Positions 24,815 to 32,849 of a stretch of 64,000 bases of DNA are shown here, piece by piece. The notes under the pieces were generated by a model. It worked only from the letters and a program-made list of their open reading frames with translations, was not told the DNA's origin and did no database searches. The translations under genes were made by a program, and so were the position numbers. Numbering within the stretch: the first letter of the stretch is position 1; each line of letters starts with the position of its first letter. The stretch comes from Candidatus Helarchaeota archaeon (GTDB taxonomy: Archaea > Asgardarchaeota > Lokiarchaeia > Helarchaeales > HEL-GB-A). The DNA lies in assembly GCA_016840125.1 (NCBI GenBank), contig JAEOSY010000322.1, forward strand, positions 1 through 64,000. The letters are read 5' to 3'.

Positions 24815-26251
24815 TTGAAGGATTTGGTTGAACTGGATAGAGTTGTTTTAATAAGGCCACTATTCCCAAAATACTTACAGCCAAATCCACCCATAGGTTT
24901 AGGTTATCTAGCCACTATATTAGAACAGAATGATTTTAAAGTACATATAATTGATTGTAGTTTGCTTAAAATTTCATATAAAAAAGTATTAGAATATATG
25001 GCAAAAATAAAGCCGATATTCATAGGGATAACCGCTTATTCTTCACATTATGATCAAATGAAAAAATTATCACATTTAATAAAAAAAGCAGATAACTTAA
25101 GACATATTCCGTTAGTCTTAGGAGGAGCTCATGTTACATTTTTACCCGAAGAGAGTATTAGGGAATGCAACGCTGATTTCGTTGTAATTGGAGAGGGGGA
25201 ATTAACTATTGTAGAATTAGCAGCTGCAATAAAAAACAACACTTCTCGACATGATATCAAAGGAATTGCCTTTAAGGAAAATGATAAAATAATTATCAAT
25301 AAGGCACGAGAATTAATTGAAGATATAGATGAAATACCTTTTCCCGCATGGAATTTAATCCCCCCTAACGCTTATCCACAGGATCCACATGGTCATGAGT
25401 ATCTCCGCACACCCTATGCACCTATTTTTACAACGCGTGGTTGTCCTTACAAATGTAAGTATTGTGCATCGACTAATTTTTGGGGAAATAAATTCCGACG
25501 GAGGAGCCCGAAAAATGTAGTTGATGAAATTGAACTGCTAATGAATAAATATGGAGTTCGAGAGATTCATATCTGGGACGATAATTTTACATTAATTAGA
25601 AAACATGTCATAGGAATATGTGATGAAATAATAAAAAGGAGTTTGGACTTAAAACTGAAGTGTCCTAATGGGATTCGGATTGATTCATTAGATGCAATGG
25701 TTTTAGATAAAATGAAGAAAGCTGGCTTTTATTACTTAGTCCTAGCTGTTGAATCGGGATCTCAAAGGATTTTAAATTCAGTGAATAAAAAATTAGATCT
25801 TAGAAAAGTGCCTGAAATTGTAAAGCTTGTAAAAAGATTTGGATTTGTAACAAGGGGATTCTTCATCTTAGGACTGCCCACAGAAACTGTAAATTCACTT
25901 TATGAGACGATTAATTATGCAAAGAATTTAGGTTTAGATTTTGCAGCCTTTTTCGTTGCAGTACCGCTACCAGGTTCTAAAATATTCTACGAATGGAAAA
26001 AAAATATTAAGGTTAAAAATTTTCGATGGGAGGGAATGGATTTCGGTGTAAAAAAGGAAAATTTGCCAAGTCAAAATTTATCAGCTATAAGTGCAAAAGA
26101 CTTGTTAAAATTCAGAAATTTAGCATATATGACATTTTTCTTTAGATTTAAAACAATCTACGTGCTCCTCTCGCACTTGAGACTGTTCTTTCATTGGACA
26201 ATCAATGTAAGCAGGAATTTATTTAGGCGTTTCACTAATCGAAAAATTTAA
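24815..26251 (+). CDS. B12-binding-domain radical SAM protein (BchE-like), paralog 1
   Basis: The 478 residues have a Rossmann-like cobalamin-binding domain at ~8-140 (PPIGLGYLA, VLGGAH, VIGEGE), a linker with FPAWNL, and a radical SAM TIM-barrel-like domain with the 4Fe-4S motif RGCPYKCKYC (Cys210, 214, 217). The VESGSQRILN and FILGLP motifs and a basic ~75-residue C-terminal tail follow. The classical DxHxxG cobalamin motif is absent, as in many members of this group. Such enzymes methylate or rearrange unactivated carbons; known archaeal lipid-ring and calditol synthases have this architecture, but I cannot assign a substrate. The start is TTG at 24815 with no clear Shine-Dalgarno sequence; the nearest family-like start is 24824. 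The neighbouring genes are paralogs 2 and 3. Confidence 0.8.
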   Translation: MKDLVELDRVVLIRPLFPKYLQPNPPIGLGYLATILEQNDFKVHIIDCSLLKISYKKVLEYMAKIKPIFIGITAYSSHYDQMKKLSHLIKKADNLRHIPLVLGGAHVTFLPEESIRECNADFVVIGEGELTIVELAAAIKNNTSRHDIKGIAFKENDKIIINKARELIEDIDEIPFPAWNLIPPNAYPQDPHGHEYLRTPYAPIFTTRGCPYKCKYCASTNFWGNKFRRRSPKNVVDEIELLMNKYGVREIHIWDDNFTLIRKHVIGICDEIIKRSLDLKLKCPNGIRIDSLDAMVLDKMKKAGFYYLVLAVESGSQRILNSVNKKLDLRKVPEIVKLVKRFGFVTRGFFILGLPTETVNSLYETINYAKNLGLDFAAFFVAVPLPGSKIFYEWKKNIKVKNFRWEGMDFGVKKENLPSQNLSAISAKDLLKFRNLAYMTFFFRFKTIYVLLSHLRLFFHWTINVSRNLFRRFTNRKI

Positions 26252-26273
26252 CTAATATTCGGGAGTATCAGCG

Positions 26274-27674
26274 TTGAAAGTAACTTTAATTTTTCCAAAT
26301 AGAAATTTGGGACGTAAAAAGAACCTTGATGCGGTTACTCCACCTTTAGGCTTGGCATATCTTGCAGCAGTTTTAGAAAAAAGTGCATTTGAAGTTGAAG
26401 TTATTGATGCATTTGCAGAAAATATCTCATTTAATGAATTAAAAAAGAGGTTATCTCAAACAAAATCCCAAGTGGTTGGAATAACAACCAATGTAGATAT
26501 TATATTTCACGCGCTTTGGACAGCAAAAATCGTAAAGGAATTATTACCCAAAACAATTATTGTGTTAGGGGGACCGTATGCTACAGTTACATACGAGTCT
26601 ATATTGAAATATAAATTTGTAGACTATGTCGTGTTGGGTGAAGGAGAATACACTTTTAATGAGCTCTTAACAAAAATTCAAGAGAATTTACCAGTAGAAT
26701 CGGTAAGGGGGATTGCGTTTAGAAATAAGAATCAAATTATGAGAACTCAAGACCACCTTTTCATCGAAGATTTGGACCAATTGCCATTTCCAGCATGGCA
26801 TTTCTTTCCAGATCTTAGTAAATATAAATATTTTACATTAACTGCTCGCGGAGTTCCAATTATAACATCTCGTGGATGTCCCAATAGGTGTATATTTTGT
26901 ACCAAATGTGTACATGGTTATAGGATAAGATATCGAAGTCCTGAAAATGTTTTCAACGAAATGAAGTATTGTATTGAGAAGTATAATGCCACAGAATTTG
27001 GGATTGTTGATGATCATTTTGGTTCTAATCCTCAGAGAGTCAAAAAGCTATGTAACTTGATTATGAATTCTCAACTAAAAATAAAATTCTTTTTAGCAAA
27101 CGGTATTCGTGCTGATGTAATCAGCCGGGATTTATTAGATAAATTAAAAAGAGCGGGTTGTTGGTTTGTTGGAATGGGAATTGAATCAGGAAATCAAGAG
27201 GTTTTGAATAAAATCAGAAAAAACGTTACCCTGGACCAAATAACGGAAAGTATCGAAATTTGTAAGGAATTTAAAATGTTAGTCACAGGATATTTTGTTA
27301 TCGGACTACCTTATGATAATAACAATACGATAAATGACACAATTAAGTTTGCGAAACATAGTAAATTAGATTTAGCTATCTTCAACAAGGCAATTCCCGT
27401 ACCCGGAACGGAAATGTTCAATTTGATTGAAAAACACGGGAAATTTACATTCCCTTTGGAAGAAAGATTTTTAATTGGAATGAATACGCATTACGAAGGT
27501 CCTTTCTTTGAAATCTGGGATTTGAAAAGAGAGGATGTAATTAAAGGTCACAAACGAGCGTATCGCGAATTTTACTTTCGCCCACGCAAATTAATTTCCT
27601 TATTGACAAAGATTCATTCAAGACGCCAACTAAAATACATCTTAACTTATTTTAAAAACGTATTTTTAAGGTAA
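26274..27674 (+). CDS. B12-binding-domain radical SAM protein, paralog 2
   Basis: The 466 residues share the family's two-domain layout: a cobalamin-binding fold at 1-135 (PPLGLAYLAAVLE, VLGGPY, VLGEGEYT) and a radical SAM domain with SRGCPNRCIFC (Cys202, 206, 209), MGIESGNQEVL and FVIGLP. The tail ends with the family signature AYREFYFRP. The start is TTG at 26274, which gives the usual N-terminus MKVTLIFP, with GGAG about 9 nt upstream. It lies 22 bp after paralog 1 and 69 bp before paralog 3 on the same strand, so the three are probably co-transcribed. The substrate is unknown; an inert-carbon C-methylation or C-C bond-forming role on lipid or glycan is inferred from family and context. 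Confidence 0.8.
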   Translation: MKVTLIFPNRNLGRKKNLDAVTPPLGLAYLAAVLEKSAFEVEVIDAFAENISFNELKKRLSQTKSQVVGITTNVDIIFHALWTAKIVKELLPKTIIVLGGPYATVTYESILKYKFVDYVVLGEGEYTFNELLTKIQENLPVESVRGIAFRNKNQIMRTQDHLFIEDLDQLPFPAWHFFPDLSKYKYFTLTARGVPIITSRGCPNRCIFCTKCVHGYRIRYRSPENVFNEMKYCIEKYNATEFGIVDDHFGSNPQRVKKLCNLIMNSQLKIKFFLANGIRADVISRDLLDKLKRAGCWFVGMGIESGNQEVLNKIRKNVTLDQITESIEICKEFKMLVTGYFVIGLPYDNNNTINDTIKFAKHSKLDLAIFNKAIPVPGTEMFNLIEKHGKFTFPLEERFLIGMNTHYEGPFFEIWDLKREDVIKGHKRAYREFYFRPRKLISLLTKIHSRRQLKYILTYFKNVFLR

Positions 27675-27743
27675 TTATCGGGAAAAATAGAATTAGAAAA
27701 GCTCAAATTTAGAGATAGTATTTATCTTAAGTGGAGACACAGC

Positions 27744-29168
27744 ATGGATATTTCCTTTATATTTCCACCTTTAGAAAAAGATGACAGTTACCATCCGTTT
27801 TTTCCTAAAACGACTTTTCCCCCGTTGGGTATTGCATCAATAGCGGCAGTTTTAGAAGAGTCTGGGTATAAAGTAAATATCTATGATTGCGAAGTGACTG
27901 GATTCTCTTATAATAATCTAATTCAATTAATTAGACGCAAGAAACCAAAAATAATTGGAGTTTCAACCCTGACAGTCATGATTCATCGAAGCTTAAAGGC
28001 GGCTCGAATCCTCAAATCTACATTTCCAGATATACCAATTGTTTTTGGAGGTCCCCATGCGACAATTTTTCCCGAAATAACTTTAAAAGAGAAAAATTTT
28101 GTTGATTTCGTAGTAATTGGTGAGGGGGAATACACAACACTAGAATTACTTCAAGAACTTGAAAAGAGTAATCCAAATTTTTCAAAAATTAGAGGAATAG
28201 GATATAAAGAGAATGGTCGAGTAAATTTTAATGAACGAAGGCCATATATTAAAAATATTGATGAATTACCCCTTCCAGCAAGACATTTACTACCAATTGA
28301 ACTATATGAACCGAGTAAAAGGGTCGTAAAAAAACCCCCTGCTACTCATGCAGTTGTTTCAAGGGGGTGTCCTTTTCGATGTACATTTTGTTCCAAAGCA
28401 ATTTGGGGGCAAACAGTTCGTGAAAGAAGTCCAGAGAAAGTCCTTGAAGAATTGATCTATCTAAAAGAAAAATACAAGATTAATGATGTTATTTTTGCAG
28501 ATGACACATTCACAATAAATAAAAAACGAGTGTTAAGAATTTGTGAGTTAATCAGAGAGAATAAATTGGATATGTATTGGAGTTGTTTAACAAGAGCAGA
28601 TAAAATTGATAAAGAACTTTTAGTCAAAATGCGTGATAATGGTTGCCATCAGATTGCTTATGGCGTTGAATCAGGAAACCAAGAAATTTTAGATATAATG
28701 AAAAAAGATATTACTTTAAACCAAATAAGATATGCGTTCAATCTTACTCATAAAGTTGGTATAGAAACAAGAGGATTTTTTATGTTTGGACTACCTGGTG
28801 AAACAAGAGAAAGATCAGCTAAAACCCTAAATTTCATAAAAGAATTAGATCCAGATTATGCCAATATATACATTTATTCACCCTATCCTGGGACTGAACT
28901 GTTTGAAATTGCACAGGAAATGGGAACAATTAAAAATTTTAATTGGTCTCAATTTGATAAATTTTCACCGATTTATACTCCGAAGGGAAGAACTCGAGAA
29001 GAAATTTTACAAACTTACAAGCTAGCGTTCAGACAATTTTATCTAACCCCTCACTATATTAAAAAACGAATAAAGAAAATCCGAAATCTTTACGACTTTC
29101 AAAAAAACTTTACCTTAGCCTACCAATTAATAAGAGGGCTTTTAAAAACGAGATTAAAGTCAAATTGA
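27744..29168 (+). CDS. B12-binding-domain radical SAM protein, paralog 3
   Basis: The 474 residues comprise a cobalamin-binding fold at 1-140 (PPLGIASIAAVLEESGY, VFGGPHAT, VIGEGEYTTLE), then LPLPARHLLP, the cluster motif SRGCPFRCTFC (Cys209, 213, 216), FADDTF, YGVESGNQEIL and FMFGLPGE. The C-terminal tail has FRQFYLTPHYIKKRIKKI. It starts with ATG preceded by GGAG. It is the best match in the window for the C-terminal remnant at 31806-31997. It converges on the methyltransferase gene at 29172 with a 3-bp gap. Confidence 0.82.
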   Translation: MDISFIFPPLEKDDSYHPFFPKTTFPPLGIASIAAVLEESGYKVNIYDCEVTGFSYNNLIQLIRRKKPKIIGVSTLTVMIHRSLKAARILKSTFPDIPIVFGGPHATIFPEITLKEKNFVDFVVIGEGEYTTLELLQELEKSNPNFSKIRGIGYKENGRVNFNERRPYIKNIDELPLPARHLLPIELYEPSKRVVKKPPATHAVVSRGCPFRCTFCSKAIWGQTVRERSPEKVLEELIYLKEKYKINDVIFADDTFTINKKRVLRICELIRENKLDMYWSCLTRADKIDKELLVKMRDNGCHQIAYGVESGNQEILDIMKKDITLNQIRYAFNLTHKVGIETRGFFMFGLPGETRERSAKTLNFIKELDPDYANIYIYSPYPGTELFEIAQEMGTIKNFNWSQFDKFSPIYTPKGRTREEILQTYKLAFRQFYLTPHYIKKRIKKIRNLYDFQKNFTLAYQLIRGLLKTRLKSN

Positions 29169-29171
29169 AAA

Positions 29172-29831
29172 CTATGTTTCTAATATTCCAATAATTATAT
29201 TATAGAAACCAAATCGACTTTTTTTCGTATTTAACTTTTTCAGGAATGGGGTTAAAAAATAGGGCGTTCTGTTTGGAGAAATCAAACCCGTTGAAAAAGC
29301 ATCCAAAATTGAAATGTTTTCTTGTGAGACTTTTGTCTTTAAATTCTTCATTGTAAGAATTTTATCTTCATATTCTTCTCGTTTTAATTTTGAGAAGAGA
29401 TTCATAATCATATTTTGCCTGTTTGCCTCGATAATGATGATAAACTTTTTAGAAACTCGTTTCATTTCTTGAATTGATGTTGTGATATTCTTGACATGGT
29501 GTAGTAAATTTGAACTAAATACAAAATCGAAAGAGCAATCCTTGAATGGTAGAGACATGGAATCAGCTTTGAGAAGTGATATATCATAGTTTCTTATTAA
29601 CGATAACATTAAACTGCTGAAATCTACTCCGATTACATTTCTAAATCTTCGAAATAAGGGAACGGTGAAAAAACCATTACCGCACCCAACATCCAAAATA
29701 AAATTATAAGATTTATACTCAATTTTTTGAAAAATTAAATTGAGTATAGAATGTGAATACAGTTCAACAACAGGATGAGATGCAGATCTACGTTTTTTAA
29801 GGGCGGGACGCTCCCAGAATCCTTTTTGCAT
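29172..29831 (-). CDS. Class I SAM-dependent methyltransferase
   Basis: The 219 residues show motif I FILDVGCGNGFF (~44-55), the acidic loop VIGVDFSS, motif LPFKDCSFDFVFSSNLLHHV and the post-I strand, which place it among UbiE/Methyltransf_11-type enzymes. There is no membrane segment. The substrate is unknown: a sugar, polyprenyl or small-molecule methyl acceptor is possible. It is encoded on the minus strand downstream of the radical SAM gene at 29990-31420, with a 158-bp AT-rich gap that may hold its own promoter. The neighbours suggest it contributes to the same tailoring pathway. Confidence 0.75.
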   Translation of the reverse strand: MQKGFWERPALKKRRSASHPVVELYSHSILNLIFQKIEYKSYNFILDVGCGNGFFTVPLFRRFRNVIGVDFSSLMLSLIRNYDISLLKADSMSLPFKDCSFDFVFSSNLLHHVKNITTSIQEMKRVSKKFIIIIEANRQNMIMNLFSKLKREEYEDKILTMKNLKTKVSQENISILDAFSTGLISPNRTPYFLTPFLKKLNTKKSRFGFYNIIIGILET

Positions 29832-29989
29832 TATCTAAACCATTTCTGTGTAAATATTTGCTTTGACACACCGATTATTAATAAATATATTAATTAAGGT
29901 TAATTAAATTAGTTTGCTAGGTTCTTCTATAGTTATTTGTAATTACATTTTGAGGTCAATAAATTAGACCTAAATATGCAGATAACGAA

Positions 29990-31420
29990 TTATTTTCCTC
30001 TTTTAGAGAACATTTGCTTCACCACTTCACTTCGAAGTATGACCAGGAGACCCCGAATATTATTTTTTATTTCTAATAAAGTAGGATTTTCGATTAATCT
30101 CTTCAATCTCTTAAGAAAATATTTAGGTCTCAAATAAAACTCTCTGTAAGCTTTAATAATATAATTTTGCAAGATTTCGCTTTTTATCTGATTTTTTAAG
30201 ATAGGAGCTGAATCCAACCCATATAATTGCCAATCTGTATGAATTAGATCGTTATTTTCCATGGCGTCATTAAAAATTTTAGTTCCCGGAAAGGGTTTGG
30301 TAACACTAAAAGTAACATAGTCCGGAGAGAGAATTTTTGCAAATTCAATTGTTTTTTCAACTTCCTCGGCAGTTTCAGAAGGTTGACCGAGCATAAAACT
30401 GACTTTAGAGGATAAACCCACTTCTGATGTCATTCTAATAGTGCTATACGCTTGTTTTAAATTAATTCGCTTGTTGATTAGTTTAAGAACTCGCTTTGTA
30501 CCAGATTCAACCCCGTATTTCACATGATAACATCCTGCTCTTTTCATAATCCTTAAAAGTTCTTTGTCTATTGTGTCCACGCGACTGTAACAGTTCCAAG
30601 TAATATCTAATCGTTCTTTTAAAATGGAGCGGCAGAAAGAAATCATCCGTTTTCGTGGGACAGTTAGACATTCATCATAAAATTTGAAATCTCGGATTTT
30701 ATATCGATTTATACATTCCTTCAACTCTTCTACTACATTCTCTGCACTACGATAGCGATAACTAATTCCATATACACTTTTTGAACAGAAAGTACAATTA
30801 TATGGGCAACCTCTAGATGTTGAAACGCCAGTAGTTGGTAATCTTTTATAATTCTCCATGAGAGGGCGGTATTCGTAGATTTTTATTTTGTGTCTAGCGG
30901 GAAAGGGAAGGGTATCTAAGTTTTCAATCAATGATTGTGGAGAATTTTTTTTGATTTGCCCGCTCTTTTCCCGATAACAAACCCCTTTTATTGATGATAA
31001 ATCAGCATCTGATTCTAGAGAGGAAATGATATTAAGCATGGGAATTTCACCCTCTCCAAAAACAGAAATATCAAAACTCTGAAATTCATTTAATGTTTCA
31101 ATAGGAAGGGCAGATGCATGTAATCCTCCAATCACAATAGGATTGGTGGAGGATTTCTTAATTAGTTCTGCAATTTTATGAGCGTTGCAAATTTCTACGG
31201 TAAATGCGGTGAGACCAAAAAGTTCAGGTTGAAATCTCTTTATTTTATTATTAAGATCCTTAACGGGGTTAGGGGATAACATTAGATCTATAATTTCTAC
31301 TTCCTGACCCTTTTCTTCTAAGTATGCAGCGATGTAGGCAAGCCCTAAAGGAACTTCGCTGCTGATTAACTTTCCCAGCGTATTATGTACAGGCGGAGGG
31401 CGGATCAGAAGTGTTTTCAC
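29990..31420 (-). CDS. B12-binding-domain radical SAM protein, paralog 4
   Basis: The 476 residues comprise a cobalamin-binding domain at 1-135 (PLGLAYIAAYLEEKGQ, VIGGLHASALP, FGEGE), LPFPARH, the cluster motif SRGCPYNCTFC (Cys205, 209, 212), KYGVESGTKRVL, FMLGQPSE, and the tail AYREFYLRPKYFLKRLKRL. The start is ATG at 31420, giving the typical N-terminus MKTLLIRPPP. Its first 38 bases overlap, out of frame, the end of a truncated paralog fragment (31383-31742) that retains a promoter and Shine-Dalgarno sequence. Expression may therefore depend on translation coupling from that remnant. The substrate is unknown. Confidence 0.8.
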   Translation of the reverse strand: MKTLLIRPPPVHNTLGKLISSEVPLGLAYIAAYLEEKGQEVEIIDLMLSPNPVKDLNNKIKRFQPELFGLTAFTVEICNAHKIAELIKKSSTNPIVIGGLHASALPIETLNEFQSFDISVFGEGEIPMLNIISSLESDADLSSIKGVCYREKSGQIKKNSPQSLIENLDTLPFPARHKIKIYEYRPLMENYKRLPTTGVSTSRGCPYNCTFCSKSVYGISYRYRSAENVVEELKECINRYKIRDFKFYDECLTVPRKRMISFCRSILKERLDITWNCYSRVDTIDKELLRIMKRAGCYHVKYGVESGTKRVLKLINKRINLKQAYSTIRMTSEVGLSSKVSFMLGQPSETAEEVEKTIEFAKILSPDYVTFSVTKPFPGTKIFNDAMENNDLIHTDWQLYGLDSAPILKNQIKSEILQNYIIKAYREFYLRPKYFLKRLKRLIENPTLLEIKNNIRGLLVILRSEVVKQMFSKRGK

Positions 31421-31742
31421 TTTTTCTTACCAACTTTGTTAATTCTTCGTTCAAAAAATCATCTAGCTTATTATTCTCTTCACGTTTTTTATGAATGAAT
31501 TTTGTTAATTCCCTCACATCTTCGTAATATGCGGTTAGAGCTGTTAATCCTACAAGATCCGGTTTATACTTCTTAATTAAATCAAAAACTTCTTCATTAG
31601 AAAGGTTTCGCACCTTGCAATCAATTATTATAACCTTATGATTATGTTTTTCAAGGAAGGAAGCTAGATACCCTAAACCAATAGGTGGATTAGGCTGAAG
31701 GGTTCTTGTGAAGTTTGGGCGTATTAAAAATACAGTTCCCAC
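31383..31742 (-). pseudogene. N-terminal remnant of a B12-binding radical SAM gene
   Basis: The 119 residues match the start of the family for about 85-90 residues and are closest to paralog 1 (shared LQPNPPIGLGYLA and II-DC). Homology stops before the VLGGAH strand, and the last ~30 residues are unrelated sequence running over the start of paralog 4. The radical SAM domain and all cluster cysteines are missing. GTG 31742 keeps GGAG 9 nt upstream and a TATA-like TTATAAAAAT further up, so it may still be expressed as a leader for paralog 4. Confidence 0.65.
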
Positions 31743-31805
31743 AGACTTATCTCCTTATTTTTATAACTAGAATAGGAAAAATTAATTTAAATTATTTATG
31801 CATAA

Positions 31806-31997
31806 TGGGAACTGATAAAACAAAAGGGACAACTGATAGATGCAGATTGGAAACATTTATCTCGCTGGGATCCGAACTACATACCAACCAATCGAACTGT
31901 TAAGGAAATAAGACGAACCTTTAAATCAGCGTATAGGTTATTTTATCTACATCCTAGTTACATCTTAAACCGCTTAAAATCAATTAAAAACTATTAA
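31806..31997 (+). pseudogene. C-terminal remnant of a B12-binding radical SAM gene
   Basis: Reading frame 31806 to TAA at 31995-31997 encodes about 63 residues beginning WELIKQKGQLIDADWKHL and ending with the family tail signature (SAYRLFYLHPSYILNRLKSI). This aligns with the last ~65 residues of paralog 3. A stop codon at 31803-31805 precedes the frame and no start codon is present, so it is not an intact gene. It points away from the N-terminal remnant 63 bp to its left. Confidence 0.6.
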
Positions 31998-32054
31998 ACA
32001 CCTAAAAAAAAATCGAAATTATTGTTTCAATATTCAAGGGGAATGGCCGTTTAA

Positions 32055-32771
32055 ATGAATAAAAATGATTGGAAACTTGCTCAGATTAAAGATTTCGATA
32101 CGAAATGGTATTTCAAGAAAAATAGATTTGCGCTTACGAATAGAGCAGATATTGTTGAGCACGTATTATCCTTAGCTTCCCCCAAACATGTTTTAGATAT
32201 TGGAACTGCTGATGGGGAGATTCCACTTGAATTAGTTACTACTGGTAAGTTTGATGCAGTTTTTGTTGGCATTGATCTTTCCATTAGTCTAATTAAAATT
32301 GCTGTAAAAACTGCCAAGAAGAAAAATCTCTCTGAAACTACTCAATTTTTGGTGGCAGATTTGGAATATCTTCCATTTCGAGAGGAAGAATTCGATTTTG
32401 TTGTTTGTACCGCCGTTCTAGAACATGTTATTGATATACACACCGCCGTTCGGGGGATGAGTAGGGTTTGTGAATTAAGCAAATTGATTCTAATAACTCT
32501 TCCAAATATTATGTTCCAAAAAATATTTCATCTCCTCGCAATTTTACACTTACGATATAAGGATTCAGTATATCATTCAAACCGGGCATTAGAAGATTTA
32601 GAAAAGGTTATGAAAAAGTACAATTTGTTACCAATTTATCGTTTGAATTTCGTTTTACCTCTTCCAAGATCCTTTAAATTTATGGAAAAGTTTATCAGAT
32701 ATTTCAAAATTAAGAAAATTCATTTATTCTTGAACCAGTTGCTTATTTGTAAAAAACAATCAAAGATTTGA
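32055..32771 (+). CDS. Class I SAM-dependent methyltransferase
   Basis: The 238 residues include motif I HVLDIGTADGE (~45-55), the acidic VFVGIDLS loop, VADLEYLPFREEEFDFVVCTAVLEHV, and a basic C-terminal ~60 residues that may associate with membrane. It is of the Methyltransf_11/UbiE type and is not closely similar to the one at 29172. The ATG at 32055 follows the radical SAM remnant by 57 bp. It is co-oriented with, and 48-78 bp upstream of, paralog 5. The substrate is unknown; tailoring of glycan or lipid is inferred from the cluster. Confidence 0.75.
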   Translation: MNKNDWKLAQIKDFDTKWYFKKNRFALTNRADIVEHVLSLASPKHVLDIGTADGEIPLELVTTGKFDAVFVGIDLSISLIKIAVKTAKKKNLSETTQFLVADLEYLPFREEEFDFVVCTAVLEHVIDIHTAVRGMSRVCELSKLILITLPNIMFQKIFHLLAILHLRYKDSVYHSNRALEDLEKVMKKYNLLPIYRLNFVLPLPRSFKFMEKFIRYFKIKKIHLFLNQLLICKKQSKI

Positions 32772-32849
32772 AAAATGTGAAAGGATTTATATATTAAAAA
32801 ACTTGTCTGACGCCAACTATTGATTCATATTCCGAGTTTGTTGAAAAGC

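Noticed and set aside
31715..31903. Plus-strand 62-codon ORF between the two radical SAM remnants
   Set aside because: It is in another frame from the recognisable C-terminal remnant at 31806-31997 and overlaps the promoter of the minus-strand remnant; its product shows no domain.
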